A stretch of DNA of 5,872 nt, from the NCBI GenBank assembly GCA_030695265.1, contig JAUYTA010000175.1:1-5872 (forward strand), in the 5' to 3' direction. The notes under the pieces are model-generated. The model searched no databases and had not been told where the DNA came from. It saw only the letters and a program-made list of their open reading frames with translations. Positions 1-5,721 of the stretch are shown in pieces. Source of the DNA: Bacteroidota bacterium (GTDB lineage Bacteria > Bacteroidota > Bacteroidia > Bacteroidales > Prolixibacteraceae). How positions within the stretch are numbered: position 1 is the first letter of the stretch; each line of letters opens with the position of its first letter. The position numbers were made by a program, and so were the translations under genes.

Positions 1-1310
1 TGAATGCCATCATCATGCAAATCCGTCCGGCTTCTGATGCTTTTTATCCGTCGGAACTTGAGCCGTGGTCGCGTTATCTTACCGGCACTCCCGGCAAGGC
101 GCCCGAACCGTTTTACGATCCGCTGCAATTCTGGATTGAGGAATGCCACAGCCGGAACATGGAATTTCATGCGTGGCTGAATCCTTTCCGGGTTGCGCAA
201 TACGCTACCGAACCTTTGGCTTCGAACCACATTGCATTCAAACATCCTGAATGGATTGTAAACTATGGCGGCAAACTGTATTTTGATCCGGGACTGCCGC
301 AAACCCGCGATTTTGTTGTTCAGGTGGTAAATGATATTGTGGCACGCTACGATGTGGATGCCATTCACTTCGACGATTATTTTTATCCGTATCCGCTGAA
401 AGAAGATTTTCCCGATGGAAACTCGTTTGCTCAGTACAACCGGGGATTTTTATTGATGCAAAAGGCAGCCTGGCGGCGCGACAATGTGGATATGACAATA
501 AAAATGCTTTCAGAAAATATTAAAAAGATAAAACCCTGGGTGAAATTTGGAATCAGCCCGTTTGGCGTTTGGCGCAACAAAGCCGACGATCCGCAGGGAT
601 CTGCTACCACTGCCGGCACCACCAATTACGATCATTTGTATGCCGATATCCTGAAATGGCAAAAAAATGGCTGGATTGATTATTCATTGCCGCAGCTTTA
701 CTGGCAGATTGGCCATCCATCGGTCGATTTTCTCACACTTGGCAAGTGGTGGGCCGATCACGCTTACAACCGGGGAATGTACATTGGTCATGCGGTGTAT
801 AAACTGGAAGCAAATGCAAGTATTCCTGAATGGCAGGATCCGAATCAGCTACTGAAACAAATTCAGATTACCCGTCAGATACCGCAATTGGGTGGCAGCG
901 CTTTTTACAGCAGCAAACATTTTAAACGTGATTTATTTGGATTCAGCGAAGCCCTTCAGAATAAAATATACAATCGTCCGGCACTGGTGCCTGCAATGCC
1001 GTGGATCGACAACAAAGCTCCGGATAAACCCGAACGTTTCCGCAAGCGGGGACATAAACTGAAATGGAAGCAGGATAAAACAGTAGATGAAATGGACAAG
1101 GCAGTTGGTTACCTGGTTTATTTGAATCCTGCCGGGCAAAAGTTTGATGAAACGAATCCTGAAAATATTTTCACAATTACAAGTGATAACCGCGTCGTTT
1201 TTAAGCCAAATTCCCGTAAATTACGAAGGAAATACGAAATACGAATATCTGCCCTTGATCGCCTTCACAACGAAAGCGAAATTAGTAAACTGAAAGTGAT
1301 TAAACTCTAA
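1..1310 (+). CDS. DUF187/GHL10-family glycoside hydrolase (YngK/DigH-like), 5'-truncated by the window edge
   Basis: This is the C-terminal part of a GHL10 (DUF187) TIM-barrel glycoside hydrolase. The frame is open to the left edge: codons before the ATG at 15 read NAII and continue the conserved strand before QIRPASDAFYPSE, so that ATG is internal and the true start, with any signal peptide, lies outside. Numbering from that Met, hallmarks are EPWSRYLTG (16-24), FHAWLNPFR (51-59), HPEW (77-80), IHFDDYFYPYP (117-127, the acidic centre), KFGISPFGVWRNK (177-189) and the late barrel motif PQLYW (226-230). Residues about 335-431 look like a fibronectin-III-like beta domain. The E. coli relative DigH (YddW) is an outer-membrane lipoprotein cleaving denuded peptidoglycan glycans, so a periplasmic peptidoglycan role is likely by homology, but the substrate is not proven here. 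A glycosyltransferase gene follows after 12 bases, probably in the same operon. Confidence 0.93.
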   Translation, partial: NAIIMQIRPASDAFYPSELEPWSRYLTGTPGKAPEPFYDPLQFWIEECHSRNMEFHAWLNPFRVAQYATEPLASNHIAFKHPEWIVNYGGKLYFDPGLPQTRDFVVQVVNDIVARYDVDAIHFDDYFYPYPLKEDFPDGNSFAQYNRGFLLMQKAAWRRDNVDMTIKMLSENIKKIKPWVKFGISPFGVWRNKADDPQGSATTAGTTNYDHLYADILKWQKNGWIDYSLPQLYWQIGHPSVDFLTLGKWWADHAYNRGMYIGHAVYKLEANASIPEWQDPNQLLKQIQITRQIPQLGGSAFYSSKHFKRDLFGFSEALQNKIYNRPALVPAMPWIDNKAPDKPERFRKRGHKLKWKQDKTVDEMDKAVGYLVYLNPAGQKFDETNPENIFTITSDNRVVFKPNSRKLRRKYEIRISALDRLHNESEISKLKVIKL

Positions 1311-1322
1311 ACAAACAGGATC

Positions 1323-2807
1323 ATGAATCAAAAAGTGGATTGTTTCTTTGCATTCAGCAACGAAATTGCCAGTCAGAAGCTGGTTGATCAGTTTCGGGAA
1401 TCTTCCCTGGTGAATCAGGTTTATGTCCTGTCCAAAACACCTGTCCAGTTAAATAATTGTGAGTTGGTACAGGTTGAAGAGTTTGGTTCATGTTCTACCA
1501 TCAGGCATCTGGCCAAGTTGGTACAGTCTGATTTTGCACTTCTTGCACTTGGCGATGCTGTAATTGAACTGGGACAGGGCGCCATCGAACGGCTGGTTCA
1601 GGTGTCGGATTTTACTGAATCTCCAATGGTTTATTCCGATTACATGGAAATGAAAGACGGCCAACTTTCTGCACATCCGCTTATTCACTATCAGCCCGGC
1701 AGTTTGCGCGACGATTTTAATTTTGGCGCAGTCAGATTATTCAGGGCTGAAGTATTAAAAGCCTTCAGGTACGAGAATTACGACATGCTGAAATATGCAG
1801 GTTGTTACGCCCTGCGTTTACGTGCAAGCCGAATGGGCGAACTGGTTCATATTCCTGAATATTTGTTTACGAAAGTTGAAACAGATACCCGTACTTCAGG
1901 AGAAATACAATTTGATTACGTGAAATCTGCTGCGCGCGAACGTCAGCTTGAAATGGAACAGGTTTGCACGGCGCATTTGCGCGACATAGGCGCTTTGCTT
2001 TTGGCCCCTTTCCCCGAAACTATATTTTCTGAAAGTTTTGAAACAGAAGCCTCCATAATTATTCCCGTGCGAAACCGCGTGAAAACCATCAGGGATGCGG
2101 TGGTGTCGGCGCTTATACAAAAAACATCCTTTCGTTTTAACATTATTGTTGTCGATAATTATTCGACTGATGGGACCTCAGAAATCCTTAAATCGTATGC
2201 TGAGCAGGGAAAATTAATACATATTATTCCTGAACGGAATGACCTTGGAATTGGCGGTTGTTGGAACGAGGCAATTTTTCATCCTGAATGTGGCAAATTT
2301 GCAGTGCAACTTGACAGCGATGATTTGTACGTAAATGAAAATACGCTTCAAACCATCGTTGATAAATTTTATGAAGACAATTGTGCAATGGTGATTGGAA
2401 GTTACCGCATGACCGATTTTAATCTGGAAGAAATTCCTCCGGGCGTAATCGATCACGGCGAATGGACCGATGACAATGGTCCAAACAATGCGCTTCGAAT
2501 CAATGGTCTGGGAGCTCCAAGGGCATTTTATACGCCGGTGTTGCGCAAAATCCGTGTACCCAATGTAAGTTATGGCGAAGATTATGCTTTGGGATTGGCC
2601 ATTTCAGGAAAATACAAAATTGGGCGGGTTTACCAGGCCTTGTATTTGTGCCGCCGATGGGATGATAATACCGATACTTCGCTTGATGTGGCCAAAATGA
2701 ACGCGCACAATTTGTACAAGGACCGCATTCGCACTTTCGAACTTCAGGCACGGATTCAGAGAAACAAAAAATTAGATCCGGGGAAAGACTGGATGGACGA
2801 AGATTAA
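1323..2807 (+). CDS. Family 2 glycosyltransferase with a degenerate N-terminal GT-A-like half and a catalytic C-terminal GT-A domain
   Basis: The C-terminal half (about residues 242-450) is a standard GT2 domain: SIIIPVRNR (244-252), VVDNYSTDGT (276-285), the metal/nucleotide-sugar DxD motif as DSDD (331-334), YGEDYALG (417-424) and a late RRWDDNTD (444-451). It should transfer a sugar from a nucleotide donor at the cytoplasmic face; no membrane segment is visible. Residues 1-235 resemble a second GT-A fold: MVYSDYMEM (102-110), HPLIHYQPGSLRDDFNFG (118-135) and a YALRLRASRMGELVHIPEY stretch (162-180). However, there is no DxD where expected (LLALGDAVI, 73-81) and no clear PxxN nucleotide loop, so this half is probably non-catalytic. 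I remember this two-part layout as conserved in Bacteroidales, with unknown acceptor. The gene starts 12 bases after the hydrolase stop without a well-spaced Shine-Dalgarno, and its stop overlaps the convergent gene by 4 bases. Confidence 0.92.
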   Translation: MNQKVDCFFAFSNEIASQKLVDQFRESSLVNQVYVLSKTPVQLNNCELVQVEEFGSCSTIRHLAKLVQSDFALLALGDAVIELGQGAIERLVQVSDFTESPMVYSDYMEMKDGQLSAHPLIHYQPGSLRDDFNFGAVRLFRAEVLKAFRYENYDMLKYAGCYALRLRASRMGELVHIPEYLFTKVETDTRTSGEIQFDYVKSAARERQLEMEQVCTAHLRDIGALLLAPFPETIFSESFETEASIIIPVRNRVKTIRDAVVSALIQKTSFRFNIIVVDNYSTDGTSEILKSYAEQGKLIHIIPERNDLGIGGCWNEAIFHPECGKFAVQLDSDDLYVNENTLQTIVDKFYEDNCAMVIGSYRMTDFNLEEIPPGVIDHGEWTDDNGPNNALRINGLGAPRAFYTPVLRKIRVPNVSYGEDYALGLAISGKYKIGRVYQALYLCRRWDDNTDTSLDVAKMNAHNLYKDRIRTFELQARIQRNKKLDPGKDWMDED

Positions 2808-3133
2808 TAATTCGAATAAACATCTTCAACCGAAAAACTTGAATATCTTTCAGGAACAAACGGAATGGTTGACGCGCCAAACCAGGTTGCAATCTCGTGC
2901 CATACAGATAAATCGTATGCAATTTTTCCTGCAAGGTTAACAAGGTCGTTATCTGTCAGCTTAATTCCGGGAATGCCCATTAACTGCATTTCGGAGCCGA
3001 ACGAACAGCAGGTACGGATAATCCGGTGCGGCTTATTGTCGGGCTTATTTATTGGAAAAACCGGTGCTTTTGCCTGAAGGGCAACAATACTGACACAAAA
3101 AATAATGGTCAGAAATGTTTTAATTGTTTTCAT
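2804..3133 (-). CDS. Short secreted protein, probably a truncated and internally deleted DUF4056-type protein
   Basis: The 109-residue product starts with a good Sec signal peptide: KTIK, a hydrophobic run FLTIIFCVSIVAL (7-19), then a cleavage region around QAKA (20-23). There is no lipobox. The mature part has two dense conserved-looking blocks: HRIIRTCCSFGSEMQLMGIPG (36-56) and LAGKIAYDLSVWHEIATWFG (67-86) followed by PERYSSFSVEDVYSNY (94-109). I associate both with DUF4056 proteins, which as I recall are several hundred residues long. There the blocks are separated by a domain-sized segment, and the second continues well beyond SN. Here they are joined within about ten residues, and the frame stops right at the end of the neighbouring glycosyltransferase gene. 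I infer an in-frame internal deletion plus loss of the 3' end, so the gene may be a remnant, although signal peptide and promoter are intact. The function of the family is unknown to me; the family assignment is moderate. Confidence 0.6.
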   Translation of the reverse strand: MKTIKTFLTIIFCVSIVALQAKAPVFPINKPDNKPHRIIRTCCSFGSEMQLMGIPGIKLTDNDLVNLAGKIAYDLSVWHEIATWFGASTIPFVPERYSSFSVEDVYSNY

Positions 3134-3152
3134 TGTGCAACAATAATTTTAG

Positions 3153-3183
3153 CAAATATAAGCGATTTCTTAGATTATTGTAA
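3153..3183 (-). promoter_or_regulatory. Bacteroidota-type promoter for the minus-strand secreted-protein gene
   Basis: Read on the minus strand, 3160-3153 is TATATTTG, a perfect match to the Bacteroidota -7 consensus TAnnTTTG. A weak -33 (TTA, for TTG) lies 20 bases upstream at 3183-3181. The -7 element sits 19 bases from the ATG whose first base is 3133, which predicts a leader of roughly a dozen bases, usual in this phylum. It supports the chosen start and suggests the shortened gene is still transcribed. It is a motif match only. Confidence 0.5.
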
Positions 3184-3217
3184 ATCGTTTTATATGATCG
3201 AGACAGTTAATTCTTTG

Positions 3218-3257
3218 TTAAAATGGCAGTGTTTCACTTGTTGTTGTATTAAAATGG
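3218..3257 (+). repeat. Pair of 9-base direct repeats upstream of the NifA-like gene promoter
   Basis: TTAAAATGG occurs at 3218-3226 and 3249-3257, with starts 31 bases apart (about three helical turns). The second copy ends 11 bases before the -35-like element at 3269. The position suits binding of a regulator on one face of the DNA, but the sequence is AT-rich and short, so chance is a real alternative. No known operator matches. Confidence 0.3.
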
Positions 3258-3268
3258 AATAATTAAAG

Positions 3269-3297
3269 TTGATATTTGCGCATATTGTTTGTATAAT
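3269..3297 (+). promoter_or_regulatory. Candidate promoter of the NifA-like regulator, resembling the E. coli sigma-70 consensus
   Basis: TTGATA (3269-3274), a 17-base spacer, and TATAAT (3292-3297) give 11 of 12 matches to the E. coli sigma-70 consensus at optimal spacing. The start point would be near 3304, leaving a leader of about 25 bases before the ATG at 3329. In Bacteroidota the primary sigma factor usually reads TTG...TAnnTTTG instead. The nearest such element here is imperfect: GATATTTG at 3271-3278 with TTA at 3249-3251. Both lie in the same AT-rich stretch and either could be the real promoter. Confidence 0.45.
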
Positions 3298-3328
3298 TAG
3301 TTGTTCGTTGTCAAAAAGATAGTAGCAT

Positions 3329-4888
3329 ATGGAATTCAAATGTAAAAAGGCAGGCAATGAATGTTACGGTCTTAAGGAACTCGAACTTCTTTTTGATGTC
3401 AGTCAACGGCTTATTCAGAGCAAGGAACTGAAGAATGATTTGTCGGCTATACTCGAAATGCTTGTCAGATATCTGGATGCCGAGCGGAGTTTTCTGACCA
3501 TTTTCAACCGTGAATCGGAAAGTATTCTGATTGAGGCTGCTTATGGCTACAGTGTCGCTCAGCAAGCCCGTGGCCGTTATAAATTAGGCGAAGGTATTAT
3601 TGGGCGGGTGGTCGAGATGTCGCGCCCGGTTGTGATCGATAAAATTTCAAAATCGAGTTTGTTTTTGAACCGTACCGGCCAGGAACTGACCAAAGATGGC
3701 CAGGAACTGACATTTATTTGCAATCCGATTATTGAAGCAGGAAAAGTTACAGGAACGCTCAGCGTGGTACGTATTTACAATCCGCACATTTCATACGACG
3801 AAGACAACCGGCTTTTATCCATTATTGGATCGATGATTTCCACCAGTGTCAGGATGAAACAGGAACGATTGGAGGAAATGGAAATCCTGAAGCAAAAAAA
3901 TATTCAGCTGCAAAATCAACTTGAAAAAGATTTCAGGCCAGCTAATATCGTTGGAAATTCAAGCAAAATGCGCGATGTTTATTCACTTGTGAGCATGGTA
4001 GCTGAAACAAATTCGACAGTTCTGATACGTGGAGAAAGCGGAATTGGTAAGGAATTGATTGCCGATGCCATTCATTTTTCGAGCCCGCGCGCAAAAAAGA
4101 GTTTTATCAAGGTGAACTGTTCTGCTTTGCCCGATACACTGATTGAAAGTGAATTGTTTGGCCACGAGAAAGGTGCATTTACAGGCGCCGAAGCACGGCG
4201 AAAAGGCCGCTTCGAGCTGGCCGATGGTGGCACTATTTTTCTGGATGAGATTGGTGACATCCCACTTTCTACACAGGTAAAATTACTGAGACTTATTCAG
4301 CAGCGCGAGTTTGAACGTTTGGGCGGAACCGAAACCATCAAAATTGATGTCCGGATTATTTGCGCCACCAACCGCAATCTGGAAGAATTGATTCAGAACA
4401 ATGAATTTCGCGAGGATTTGTACTATCGCATCAACGTGTTCCCGATTTTTATGCCCCCGTTGCGCGATCGCAGAAACGATATTCCTTCGCTGGTCGATCA
4501 TTTTATCGATAAATTCAATAAGCGCAACAATTCCAAAATTATCCGGATAACGACTTCGGCCTTGAATATGTTGATGATATACCGTTGGCCCGGAAATATC
4601 CGCGAACTCGAAAATTGCATCGAACGGGCATGTATCCTCAGCAAAGACAATGTGATACACAGTTACGACCTGCCGCCATCGCTGCAAACAGCCGATTCGA
4701 CCAATACAAAAGCTTTGGCCGGAATGACCTACACCGTTGAACAGGTGGAAAAACAACTGATACGCGAAGCGTTGGTCAGCTCTAAAGGCAATATTGCCAA
4801 AGCTGCCGACGAGTTAAAAGTCACCGAACGAATGTTGGGTATCCGCCTGAAAAAATACAACATCGACGCATGGAGGTTTAAGGTTTAA
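3329..4888 (+). CDS. NifA-like sigma-54-dependent transcriptional activator (GAF - AAA+ - Fis-type HTH)
   Basis: This 519-residue bacterial enhancer-binding protein remodels sigma-54 RNA polymerase at -24/-12 promoters using ATP. Residues about 15-175 form a GAF sensor domain with the NifA-type stretch LFLNRTG (111-117) and a following FICNPI. A coiled linker (about 176-200) leads to the AAA+ domain: Walker A GESGIGKE (235-242, Ile where Thr is usual), sigma-54 loop GAFTGA (282-287), Walker B TIFLDE (302-307), sensor I ATN (346-348), arginine-finger region FREDLYYR (360-367) and sensor II WPGNIREL (420-427). The C-terminal HTH (about 475-512) ends TERMLGIRLKKYNI, close to the NifA/AnfA recognition helix. 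There is no receiver domain, so it is not a classical response regulator. The linker before the HTH lacks the CxxxxC of oxygen-sensitive rhizobial NifA. No nif gene is in the window, so nitrogen control is only a possibility. The gene appears monocistronic, and the GAF ligand is unknown. Confidence 0.93.
   Translation: MEFKCKKAGNECYGLKELELLFDVSQRLIQSKELKNDLSAILEMLVRYLDAERSFLTIFNRESESILIEAAYGYSVAQQARGRYKLGEGIIGRVVEMSRPVVIDKISKSSLFLNRTGQELTKDGQELTFICNPIIEAGKVTGTLSVVRIYNPHISYDEDNRLLSIIGSMISTSVRMKQERLEEMEILKQKNIQLQNQLEKDFRPANIVGNSSKMRDVYSLVSMVAETNSTVLIRGESGIGKELIADAIHFSSPRAKKSFIKVNCSALPDTLIESELFGHEKGAFTGAEARRKGRFELADGGTIFLDEIGDIPLSTQVKLLRLIQQREFERLGGTETIKIDVRIICATNRNLEELIQNNEFREDLYYRINVFPIFMPPLRDRRNDIPSLVDHFIDKFNKRNNSKIIRITTSALNMLMIYRWPGNIRELENCIERACILSKDNVIHSYDLPPSLQTADSTNTKALAGMTYTVEQVEKQLIREALVSSKGNIAKAADELKVTERMLGIRLKKYNIDAWRFKV
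3677..3711 (+). repeat. In-frame 21-base tandem duplication inside the GAF domain coding sequence
   Basis: GGCCAGGAACTGAC occurs at 3677-3690 and again at 3698-3711, 21 bases apart, and so encodes GQELTKD followed by GQELTF (residues 117-128). The 14 identical bases, including third codon positions, suggest a fairly recent slippage duplication rather than protein-level constraint. It falls in the loop after the LFLNRTG motif, where NifA GAF domains vary in length, so function is probably kept. Confidence 0.6.
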
Positions 4889-4923
4889 ATATTTACGATT
4901 GAGTAATTTACATATTTACGATT
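4889..4923 (+). repeat. 12-base direct repeat in the gap between the regulator and the acetyltransferase
   Basis: ATATTTACGATT occurs at 4889-4900 and 4912-4923, 23 bases apart, directly after the stop of the regulator. The end of that gene is itself a 7-base tandem, GGTTTAA at 4875-4881 and 4882-4888, the second supplying the TAA stop. The stretch looks like slippage-prone low-complexity DNA at a gene end. I see no terminator hairpin for the regulator gene here. Confidence 0.55.
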
Positions 4924-4941
4924 TCCAAAAACCAGAAGGGG

Positions 4942-4971
4942 TTCAATGTAACCAAATTTCTCTTATTTTTG
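4942..4971 (+). promoter_or_regulatory. Bacteroidota-type promoter for the GNAT acetyltransferase gene
   Basis: TATTTTTG at 4964-4971 matches the -7 consensus TAnnTTTG exactly, and TTC at 4942-4944, 19 bases upstream, is one base off the -33 TTG. The predicted start near 4978 leaves a leader of about 16 bases before the ATG at 4994, typical of the phylum. It implies that the acetyltransferase is transcribed separately from the upstream regulator gene. Confidence 0.6.
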
Positions 4972-4993
4972 AAATTTAACTGAAACCAATCCG

Positions 4994-5461
4994 ATGGAAT
5001 TATCACTTTTAAAAGTTGACCTTCACAACGATTTGCATTGTACGCAAGTCATCAAACTCTTGAACGATTACATGAACGACCCGATGGGGAACAATGCTCC
5101 GTTGGACGAAAGTCTGGTTCCCAAAATTATTGCCGGATTGAAAAGCTACCCGGGCTATCTCGGATTTTTTGTGTTTTCAGGTGATCAATTTGCAGGCATA
5201 GCCAACTGCAATCAAAACTTCTCCACGTTTAAAGCAAAACCAATCCTCAACATTCACGATTTTATAGTTGCTCCTGAATGTCGGAACATTGGCGCCGGTC
5301 ACTTTCTGATGAAGGGAATCCTGAATTATGCCTCCAAAAACGGATACTGCCGGGTAAACCTCGAAGTCCGCGAAGACAATCACGCCGCCAAATCACTCTA
5401 TCAAAAAATGGGCTTTTCGGAATGTGAACCGCCGATGCACTTCTGGGAGAAGAATTTCTGA
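4994..5461 (+). CDS. GNAT-family N-acetyltransferase
   Basis: The 155-residue protein has the length and core of a single-domain GNAT enzyme, transferring an acyl group from acetyl-CoA to an amine. Motif A is clear: strand ILNIHDFIVAPE (84-95) followed by the pyrophosphate-binding loop R97-N-I-G100-A-G102 and helix HFLMKGILNYASKNG (103-117). Motif B follows: VNLEVREDNHAAKSLYQKMGF (121-141) with the usual Asn129 and a Tyr (136) in the position of the common catalytic/acid Tyr. The substrate cannot be told from sequence; small molecules, peptides or protein termini are all possible. The start at 4994 fits the promoter spacing, and no Shine-Dalgarno is seen, as usual in Bacteroidota. The gene stands alone between its own promoter and a hairpin terminator beginning 15 bases after its stop, so its neighbours give no hint of its role. 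Confidence 0.9.
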   Translation: MELSLLKVDLHNDLHCTQVIKLLNDYMNDPMGNNAPLDESLVPKIIAGLKSYPGYLGFFVFSGDQFAGIANCNQNFSTFKAKPILNIHDFIVAPECRNIGAGHFLMKGILNYASKNGYCRVNLEVREDNHAAKSLYQKMGFSECEPPMHFWEKNF

Positions 5462-5475
5462 AGATCATTGGGTAC

Positions 5476-5500
5476 CGCGATTTTCAATCGCGTTTTATTT
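5476..5500 (+). terminator. Rho-independent terminator for the acetyltransferase gene
   Basis: CGCGATT (5476-5482), loop TTC, AATCGCG (5486-5492), then TTTTATTT (5493-5500) and further T-rich DNA: a GC-containing perfect 7-bp stem with a U-rich tail, beginning 15 bases after the GNAT stop. It lies inside the repeated element, so copy 2 carries an identical one at 5797-5821. The stem is short and its AT base pairs near the loop make it modest in strength. Confidence 0.6.
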
Positions 5501-5513
5501 ATTTCGGAGATTA

Positions 5514-5531
5514 ATCCGCCAACTGGCGGAT
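5514..5531. repeat. 18-base palindrome inside repeat copy 1
   Basis: ATCCGCCA (5514-5521), AC, TGGCGGAT (5524-5531): perfect 8-base arms. In RNA or single-stranded DNA the innermost pair would open, giving a 7-bp GC-rich stem with an AACT loop. There is no T-run after it, so it is not a terminator on the plus strand; on the minus strand it is followed by TAATCTCC, also not a T-run. The identical copy lies at 5835-5852. I recall similar GGCGGAT palindromes between genes of other Bacteroidota, unverified. Confidence 0.7.
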
Positions 5532-5573
5532 CCGCACCCAAATGCCCTGCCAGTTTCTATCGTTTTGGTATCC

Positions 5574-5606
5574 AATCCTGACAGGTTTTCAAAACCTGTC
5601 AGGATT
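5574..5606. repeat. 33-base perfect palindrome with 16-base arms
   Basis: The left arm AATCCTGACAGGTTTT (5574-5589), a single C (5590), and the right arm AAAACCTGTCAGGATT (5591-5606) are perfect reverse complements. The fold would be a stem of about 14-15 bp with a small loop. CCTGTCAGGATT followed by AAAA makes it symmetric in looks, but the plus strand lacks a T-run after it, so plain termination is not the best reading on that strand. On the minus strand it is followed by GGATACC, not T-rich either. I recall this palindrome type as a dispersed intergenic repeat in Bacteroidota. Confidence 0.8.
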
Positions 5607-5635
5607 AAAAACAATTTGGTGCGCAGCGGAAAAAA

Positions 5636-5721
5636 AGCGATGCTTATCCTTTTTGAAAGCGATGCTTATCCCTTTAGAAAGCGATGCGGCAAAGAATATA
5701 AGCGATGCGGTAAAAAATAAA
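5636..5721 (+). repeat. Four imperfect 21-22 base tandem units beginning AGCGATGC
   Basis: AGCGATGC begins at 5636, 5658, 5680 and 5701, giving periods of 22, 22 and 21 bases. Units 1 and 2 share AGCGATGCTTATCC (one base varies at the last position) and differ at 2 of 22 bases. Units 3 and 4 share AGCGATGCGG followed by A-rich DNA and differ at 3 of 21. An inverted copy of the core, GCATCG, follows at 5730-5735. The period is two helical turns, so the cores face one side of the helix, as in iterons or regulator sites. No origin or adjacent regulator gene is visible. Confidence 0.75.

Larger units (their letters stand above)
5469..5551 (+). repeat. 83-base direct repeat, copy 1 (two-hairpin element)
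   Basis: Positions 5469-5551 are identical, base for base, to 5790-5872. The element begins (T)GGGTACC and ends AAATGCCCTGCC. Inside are a 7-bp hairpin at 5476-5492 followed by T-rich DNA, and an 8-bp palindrome at 5514-5531. GGGT (5470-5473) and ACCC (5536-5539) could pair and close both hairpins into one cloverleaf-like fold. Perfect identity points to recent duplication or gene conversion. No transposase is present, so if mobile it would depend on one elsewhere. Confidence 0.85.

Noticed and set aside
15..17. ATG at 15 as the hydrolase start codon
   Set aside because: The frame is open to the left edge and the residues before it (NAII) fit the conserved barrel strand; the family has a substantial N-terminal part before this point.
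2808..2870. Bidirectional terminator between the convergent genes
   Set aside because: I found no hairpin with a T-run near either stop codon.
2500..2943. 147-codon minus-strand open frame across the end of the glycosyltransferase
   Set aside because: It is antisense to a clearly conserved GT2 domain and has no recognisable protein features.
3224..3240. Sigma-54 promoter (TGGCAG...TTG) upstream of the regulator
   Set aside because: The spacing is wrong: TTG lies 8 rather than 5 bases after TGGCAG, and there is no GC ten bases after the GG.
2865..3262. Plus-strand open frames opposite the short secreted protein
   Set aside because: They are low-quality, cysteine-rich translations opposite a minus-strand frame that has a signal peptide, conserved blocks and a matching promoter.
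5636..5721. CRISPR array
   Set aside because: Only the first 8-14 bases of each unit are conserved and the period is 21-22 bases, too short for repeat plus spacer.
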